64,000 bases of DNA. Origin: Bacteroidota bacterium. GTDB lineage: Bacteria; Bacteroidota; Bacteroidia; Palsa-948. The translations under genes and the position numbers were made by a program. The notes beneath the pieces are model-generated. The model saw nothing but the letters and a program-made list of their open reading frames with translations, did no database searches and was not told where the DNA came from. Location: the NCBI GenBank assembly GCA_016195025.1, contig JACQAL010000004.1:32808-96807 (forward strand), written 5' to 3'. Of the stretch, positions 59,901 through 64,000 are shown piece by piece (the stretch's first letter is position 1; each line of letters begins with the position of its first letter).

Positions 59901-62804
59901 ATGAAACAAATTTTTATTTCTCTTTTTATTTCAGCCGTTGTTTTCATCAGCGTGGAAGCCGCGCTTCCGCGAAAAGAAAATCCGCAGCAAAGCGTGGTAA
60001 AAGCAAAGTTGCTTGAAAAAATTACCCGCAAGCCCGGTGAACTTATTATTCCCTATGAGAAATGGCAGTTGCCGAATGGTTTAACAATTGTAATACACGA
60101 AGACCACTCCGACCCTATTTTATATTTCGATGTAACGTATCACGTGGGTTCCAACCGCGAGCAAGTGGGGCGCTCGGGCTTCGCGCATTTCTTCGAGCAC
60201 ATGATGTTTCAGGGCTCCGACCACGTGGCAGATGAAGAACATTTCAAAACCGTTTCGGAAGCAGGCGGAACATTGAACGGCTCCACCAACTTCGACCGCA
60301 CCAATTATTTTGAAACCGTTCCTTCCAATTATCTCGAACGCATGTTCTGGCTGGAATCAGACCGCATGGGATTTTTGCTCGATGCCGTTACACAGCCCAA
60401 GTTTGAAGTGCAGCGCGCCACCGTGAAAAACGAGCGCGGGCAGAATTATGACAACCGTCCTTACGGACTTGCATTTGAAAAAACTTTGGAAGCGCTTTTT
60501 CCCTACGGGCATCCCTATTCGTGGAGCACAATTGGATATATTGAGGACTTGAACCGCGTGGATGTTGGCGATTTAAAAAGATTCTTTCTCCGCTGGTACG
60601 GACCCAACAATGCAACGCTCACTGTGGCAGGCGATGTAAAACCGGAGGAAGTAATTAAGTATGCAGAAAAATATTTTATGCCCATTCCCAGAGGACCGGA
60701 AGTGAAAAATATTCAGAAGCAAATGGGTGTGCTCGATAAAGACCGTTACATTTCTTACGAAGACAACATCCGCTTCCCCATGCTGATGGCAACTTTTCCT
60801 TCCGTGCCGGCTTACGATAAAGACGAAGCCGCGCTCGATGCGCTCGCTTCCATTCTTTCGGAAGATAAAAATTCCATCTTCTACCAGAATTTTGTGAAAG
60901 CGCAAAAAGCATACGATGCCAGCGTAAATAATTTTTCTGCGGAAGTAACCGGAATGTTTTTCATGCAGGTGCGCGCGCTGCCCGATAAAGCGCACACCAC
61001 CAATCCGAAAGAGCCGGCTTATTTTCCGCTGGCAAAAACCGATTCGCTCCTGCACGCATCGCTGATGGAATTTGAGAAGCGCGGTGTTTCCGATGAGGAC
61101 TTGAAAAAATTCAAAGCGAAATTTGAAGCGCGCACCGTTCAATCGCTCAGCAGCGTGCGCGGAAAAGGCGCGCAGCTGGCAGCGAATCAAACTTTCACCG
61201 GCAATCCCGACCAGATTAGAAAAGATATGCAGCGCTATATGGCGCTTACCAAAGAAGACGTGATGCGCGTGTTTAACCAGTATGTGAAAAACAAACCCGC
61301 AGTTTACCTCAGCGTGGTGCCCAAAGGAAAAACAAACATTGCCGCCAAGCCCGATAATTTTCAGCCGCCAAAAAGAAATGCTGAGGACGGAAAAGAAAGC
61401 GCAGAATATAAAAATTTATCCTACAACAAAGCGAAAGATAATTTCGACCGCAGCAAAAAGCCGGGTTCGGGAGCCAATCCCGTAGTGAAAGTTCCGGATT
61501 TCTGGACAGAAAATTTTTCAAACGGAATGAAAGTGATTGGCATGAGGAACGATGAAATTCCCACCGTAAATATTACAGTATCTATGGAAACCGGGCACCG
61601 CGCAGAAGAACTTTCAAAAGCAGGGCTCGCGCATCTTACTGCGTCATTAATGGATGAATCCACGCAGCAGCACACGGCAGAACAGATTGACGATATGCTG
61701 AGTTTGATCGGCAGCGAAGTTTCTTTTTCGGCAGATGACGAGGAAATCACCTTCAACATTTCTTCGCTCGTAAAAAACTTAGATGCCACGCTGAAAATTG
61801 CCGAAGAGAAACTCTTCCAGCCGAAATTCGCGCAGGAGGACTTTGACCGCCTGAAAGAAGAACAACTGAACACCATCAGCAACCAGTCAACCCAGCCGGT
61901 GGTGATTGCGAATAATGTTTACCGCAAACTGCTCTACGGAAAAGCACATATTCTTTCAACTCCCATTGTGGGAACAAAAGAATCTGCCTCCTCGCTCACG
62001 CTGGAGGAGGTGAAGAATTTTTACGCGAATAAATTTTCTCCTTCCATAGTCAAAACCGTGGTGGCGGGAGATGTAACAAAAGAAAACATTCTGCCCAAAC
62101 TTGGTTTCCTGAAAACATGGCAGGCGAAAAAAGTGGAGAACCCGCAGCAGCCCGCCACTCCTTCCATTGACAAAACAAGAATTTATTTTGTGAATAAAGA
62201 TAACGCTCCCCAATCGGAAGAGCGCATTGGTTTTGTTTCCCTGCCTTACGATGCCACGGGAGAATTTTACCGCACTTCGCTCGCCAATTATATTTTAGGC
62301 GGAGCATTCAACAGCCGCATCAACCTGAACCTGCGCGAAGAGAAAGGATGGACCTACGGAGCGCGCTCGGGTTTTTACGGAACAAAATACGCAGCGCCTT
62401 TCACCGCGCAGGCAGGCATTAAAGGCGATGCCACCGACAGCGCCATTGTGGAATTCATGAAGGAAATAAAAAATTATGCGGACGCAGGAATCAAAGACGA
62501 TGAACTTGCGTTTACCAAAAGTTCCATCGGGCAGCAGGATGCATTACGCTATGAAACCAACGGGCAGAAATCCTTTTTCATAAAACGCATTCTTGATTAT
62601 AACCTTTCAAAGGATTTTGTGGACAAGCAGCAGGAAATTCTGAAAAAGATTTCGAAAGAAGAAATAAATAAGGTTGCGAAAAAAAATCTTCCTTACAACA
62701 ACATGGTGATTGTGATTGTGGGCAACCGCGCAAAATACCTGGAGCGCATTAAAAAGTTAGGATACGAAGTGATTGAACTGGATGCGGAAGGAAACCAGTT
62801 GTGA
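59901..62804 (+). CDS. M16 family zinc metalloprotease (two tandem M16 units)
   Basis: 967 residues. Signal peptide (QIFISLFISAVVFISVEAA) then N-terminal M16 unit with the inverted zinc motif HFFEH (residues 96-100) in GFAHFFEHMMFQGSD; the third ligand Glu lies in the following ENERGQNYDNRPYG region. A second, C-terminal M16 unit (about 520-967) lacks HxxEH, as usual. Pitrilysin-like peptide degradation, probably in the periplasm. The last ~100 bp are duplicated at 63447-63546 (see findings). Confidence 0.93.
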   Translation: MKQIFISLFISAVVFISVEAALPRKENPQQSVVKAKLLEKITRKPGELIIPYEKWQLPNGLTIVIHEDHSDPILYFDVTYHVGSNREQVGRSGFAHFFEHMMFQGSDHVADEEHFKTVSEAGGTLNGSTNFDRTNYFETVPSNYLERMFWLESDRMGFLLDAVTQPKFEVQRATVKNERGQNYDNRPYGLAFEKTLEALFPYGHPYSWSTIGYIEDLNRVDVGDLKRFFLRWYGPNNATLTVAGDVKPEEVIKYAEKYFMPIPRGPEVKNIQKQMGVLDKDRYISYEDNIRFPMLMATFPSVPAYDKDEAALDALASILSEDKNSIFYQNFVKAQKAYDASVNNFSAEVTGMFFMQVRALPDKAHTTNPKEPAYFPLAKTDSLLHASLMEFEKRGVSDEDLKKFKAKFEARTVQSLSSVRGKGAQLAANQTFTGNPDQIRKDMQRYMALTKEDVMRVFNQYVKNKPAVYLSVVPKGKTNIAAKPDNFQPPKRNAEDGKESAEYKNLSYNKAKDNFDRSKKPGSGANPVVKVPDFWTENFSNGMKVIGMRNDEIPTVNITVSMETGHRAEELSKAGLAHLTASLMDESTQQHTAEQIDDMLSLIGSEVSFSADDEEITFNISSLVKNLDATLKIAEEKLFQPKFAQEDFDRLKEEQLNTISNQSTQPVVIANNVYRKLLYGKAHILSTPIVGTKESASSLTLEEVKNFYANKFSPSIVKTVVAGDVTKENILPKLGFLKTWQAKKVENPQQPATPSIDKTRIYFVNKDNAPQSEERIGFVSLPYDATGEFYRTSLANYILGGAFNSRINLNLREEKGWTYGARSGFYGTKYAAPFTAQAGIKGDATDSAIVEFMKEIKNYADAGIKDDELAFTKSSIGQQDALRYETNGQKSFFIKRILDYNLSKDFVDKQQEILKKISKEEINKVAKKNLPYNNMVIVIVGNRAKYLERIKKLGYEVIELDAEGNQL

Positions 62805-62827
62805 AGAGCAGGTCAGTACAAAATTCC

Positions 62828-62835
62828 TATCTTTG
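62828..62835 (+). promoter_or_regulatory. Bacteroidota -7 box for the second toxin-antitoxin module
   Basis: TATCTTTG, exact TAnnTTTG match, 4 bp before the ATG at 62840. Confidence 0.45.
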
Positions 62836-62839
62836 CGCT

Positions 62840-63079
62840 ATGAATTGGAAACAACATATTGTATCGGATAAAAATATTTTGCTCGGAAAGCCCACCATAA
62901 AAGGCACACGGATTTCAGTTGACCATATCATTTCACTTCTTGCGCAGGGCTGGACGGAACAAAAAATTTTGGATAACTATCCCCGCCTGACGAATGAAGC
63001 ATTGAAAGCGGTGTTTACATACATACACGAATGTATGCAGGATGGTTTGCTTTATTTTCCTTCCAGAAAATCCGCCTGA
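62840..63079 (+). CDS. DUF433 family antitoxin
   Basis: 79 residues from ATG 62840. HIVSDKNILLGKPTIKGTRISVDHIISLLAQGWTEQKILDNYPRLT is the DUF433 core (G-x-P-x-I-x-G-T-R-I). Its stop overlaps the toxin start (TGATG), so the two are translationally coupled. It lies 35 bp behind the M16 gene's stop. Confidence 0.9.
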   Translation: MNWKQHIVSDKNILLGKPTIKGTRISVDHIISLLAQGWTEQKILDNYPRLTNEALKAVFTYIHECMQDGLLYFPSRKSA

Positions 63080-63432
63080 TGAAACTTCTTGCCAACGAAA
63101 ACTTTCCTCTCGACAGCATACTCTATCTTCGAAAAAAAGGATATGATATAAAAGCCATCGGAACAGATTTTTCAGGAATCACTGATAAAGAAATAATTGC
63201 AATCGCTGAAAAAGAAAACCGAACCATTATAACTTTTGATAAGGACTACGGAGAACTGATTTTCAAATTCGGCAATAAGCCCGCCAGCGGTGTGATTTAC
63301 CTTCGCCTTGATTATTACGCTTCGAATGAACCTGGAAAAATAATTGAGCGTATGCTTTCCGTTCCAAGGTTCAGCACCTTGCGAAAACTTACCGTGTTCG
63401 ATGGAAATACATTAAGGCAAAGAACTTATTAA
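63079..63432 (+). CDS. DUF5615 family PIN-like toxin
   Basis: 117 residues from ATG 63079. KLLANENFPLDSILYLRKKGYDIKAIG (first acidic residues E6/N7 pattern), TDKEIIAIAEKENRTIITFDKDYGELIF (Asp cluster) and SGVIYLRLDYYASNEP. Predicted PIN-like RNase toxin; its partner is the DUF433 antitoxin. Sequence is clearly different from the first module's toxin (57.5 kb), so the two modules are not recent copies of each other. Confidence 0.88.
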   Translation: MKLLANENFPLDSILYLRKKGYDIKAIGTDFSGITDKEIIAIAEKENRTIITFDKDYGELIFKFGNKPASGVIYLRLDYYASNEPGKIIERMLSVPRFSTLRKLTVFDGNTLRQRTY

Positions 63433-63446
63433 AAAATAAATTCCGC

Positions 63447-63546
63447 GGTGATTGTGATTGTGGGCAACCGCGCAAAATATTTAGAGCGCATTAAAAAGTT
63501 AGGATACGAAGTGATTGAACTGGATGCGGAAGGAAATCAGTTGTGA
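63447..63546 (+). repeat. 100-bp duplicate of the M16 protease gene 3' end
   Basis: Matches 62705-62804 at an offset of 742 bp with four substitutions by eye (TAC/TAT, CTG/TTA, AAC/AAT). All four are synonymous in the M16 frame, which reads VIVIVGNRAKYLERIKKLG and ends ELDAEGNQL with stop. Remnant of an M16 gene; not a complete gene. Confidence 0.9.
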
Positions 63547-63600
63547 GAGCGGTTTGCTGATGGAGATTTTTTTATTAGACCTCTTTCATAATTCAATTTT

Positions 63601-63692
63601 TTGCCACAAAGGCACAAAGGCACGAAGAAATACACACAAAAAATACAGGGCTGTTCTTGGTGAATCTTGGTGACTTTGTGTTTTAGTGGCAA
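63601..63692. repeat. Interspersed repeat with TTGCCAC/GTGGCAA ends
   Basis: TTGCCACAAAGGCACAAAGGCAC at 63601 and GACTTTGTGTTTTAGTGGCAA at 63672-63692 are imperfectly complementary; the element has a short internal stretch with TTGGTGA direct repeats. Non-coding, terminal inverted-repeat style element. Confidence 0.6.
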
Positions 63693-63724
63693 GTTGTTTT
63701 TTCTTTTCTGAAATGATATCTTAC

Positions 63725-63883
63725 CATTTTTTCACTTTATCGTTACAATTTGGGGACCGACATTAATGTCTGTCCACATTATCGTAACGTCTGTCCGCAA
63801 AATGTAAAGATTGTTTCACTTTATCTTAACATTTGTCCGCAAATCATTGACATTTTTTCACTTTATCGTTACAATTTGGGGAC
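63725..63883. repeat. Tandem array of ~33-bp repeats preceding the IS30-like gene
   Basis: CATTTTTTCACTTTATCGTTACAATTTGGGGAC occurs at 63725-63757 and identically at 63851-63883; related copies with GTCCGC endings lie between (63771-63799, 63814-63844). A long open frame from 63750 through this array arises from the repeats and is not judged to be a gene. Confidence 0.7.
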
Positions 63884-63937
63884 AGACACCCGAATTCAAG
63901 AACTTAGCGCAACAAATCGACCTAGTAGATTTGTTGT

Positions 63938-64000
63938 ATGGAAACACAGAATTATCACAGATTAAGTTATAAAGAGCGTGTCGTAATCGAGACACTTTTG
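63938..64000 (+). CDS. IS30-like transposase, N-terminal 21 codons, cut by window edge
   Basis: ATG at 63938; reads METQNYHRLSYKERVVIET and continues off the window. The Y-H-R-L-S-x-x-E-R-x-x-I pattern is the N-terminal helix-turn-helix start of IS30-family transposases. A 9-bp inverted repeat CAACAAATC / GATTTGTTG sits at 63910-63936 just before, possibly within the IS end. Family call rests on this short stretch only. Confidence 0.5.
   Translation, partial: METQNYHRLSYKERVVIETLL

Noticed and set aside
62801..62839. Longer start for the second DUF433 antitoxin (13 extra residues) overlapping the M16 stop
   Set aside because: The -7 box lies at 62828-62835, and homologues begin near the ATG at 62840.
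63750..63965. 71-residue ORF in the repeat region near the right end
   Set aside because: It is composed of translated repeat units (CPHYRN/CPQNV patterns) and overlaps the start of the IS30-like gene in another frame.
1..64000. tRNA or rRNA genes
   Set aside because: Reading the intergenic gaps I found no cloverleaf-like sequence with the conserved T-arm or CCA end, nor any rRNA-like tract; a dedicated tRNA search was not possible here.

Overview
The window looks like a chromosomal segment of a Bacteroidota bacterium (Bacteroidia or Flavobacteriia-like, genus not assignable). Evidence: proteins with type IX secretion (T9SS) type A and type B C-terminal sorting domains, a PorP/SprF-family protein, Bacteroidota-restricted families (DUF4270, DUF4292, the single-domain glycogen-synthase-like protein next to panC), and repeated TAnnTTTG -7 promoter boxes typical of this phylum. 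Base composition is AT-rich (roughly 40% GC by eye). I saw no rRNA, tRNA or CRISPR array.

Layout. 1-6.2 kb (minus): a surface-polysaccharide operon (cupin, methyltransferase, DegT-type aminotransferase, GT2, NAD-dependent epimerase, GT-C-like membrane protein) ending in a truncated ABC-2 permease. 6.3-10 kb (plus): DUF4153 membrane protein, PolB-like exonuclease, an AT-rich exported protein, and cutA with a MITE-like element at its 3' end. 10.1-13.3 kb (minus): YbhN-type flippase-like protein, panD, a 21-bp minisatellite, panC. 13.4-24.6 kb: glycogen-synthase-like protein, DUF4270 lipoprotein, TatD, a TMTC-like membrane/TPR protein, and three T9SS or beta-helix surface proteins, two of them broken by single-base frameshifts. 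24.6-30.3 kb (minus): mannose-1-phosphate guanylyltransferase, aminotransferase, SprT-like protein, feoB, feoA and an unlisted 51-residue lipoprotein. 30.3-40.7 kb: MlaE/MlaF, gcvH, cysteine desulfurase with a giant YwqK-repeat protein, and the dut-nucleotidyltransferase-TPR-DUF4292-EnvC row. 40.8-57.5 kb: a large pseudoprotease/propeller/barrel fusion, half-size TauE, M20 amidohydrolase, YeiH, aspartate kinase, a glycosyltransferase, FtsE, a 1062-residue TPR protein with an outer-membrane barrel partner, and a type B CTD/PorP pair. 57.5-64 kb: two DUF433/DUF5615 toxin-antitoxin modules in opposite orientation around a T9SS cargo gene and an M16 protease; the second module sits between the M16 3' end and a 100-bp copy of it; then repeats and the start of an IS30-like transposase.

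The main themes are envelope biogenesis (polysaccharide, lipid transport, peptidoglycan hydrolase control, T9SS export) plus housekeeping (pantothenate, Fe-S, iron uptake, glycine cleavage). The most unusual aspect is repeat ecology: heptanucleotide tandem repeats recur in signal-peptide codons and upstream regions, and GC-rich palindromes lie in frame inside several ORFs. This recalls Rickettsia palindromic elements and cyanobacterial heptameric STRRs, and is the best candidate here for something little described. The second candidate is the toxin-antitoxin module bracketed by the duplicated M16 gene end.
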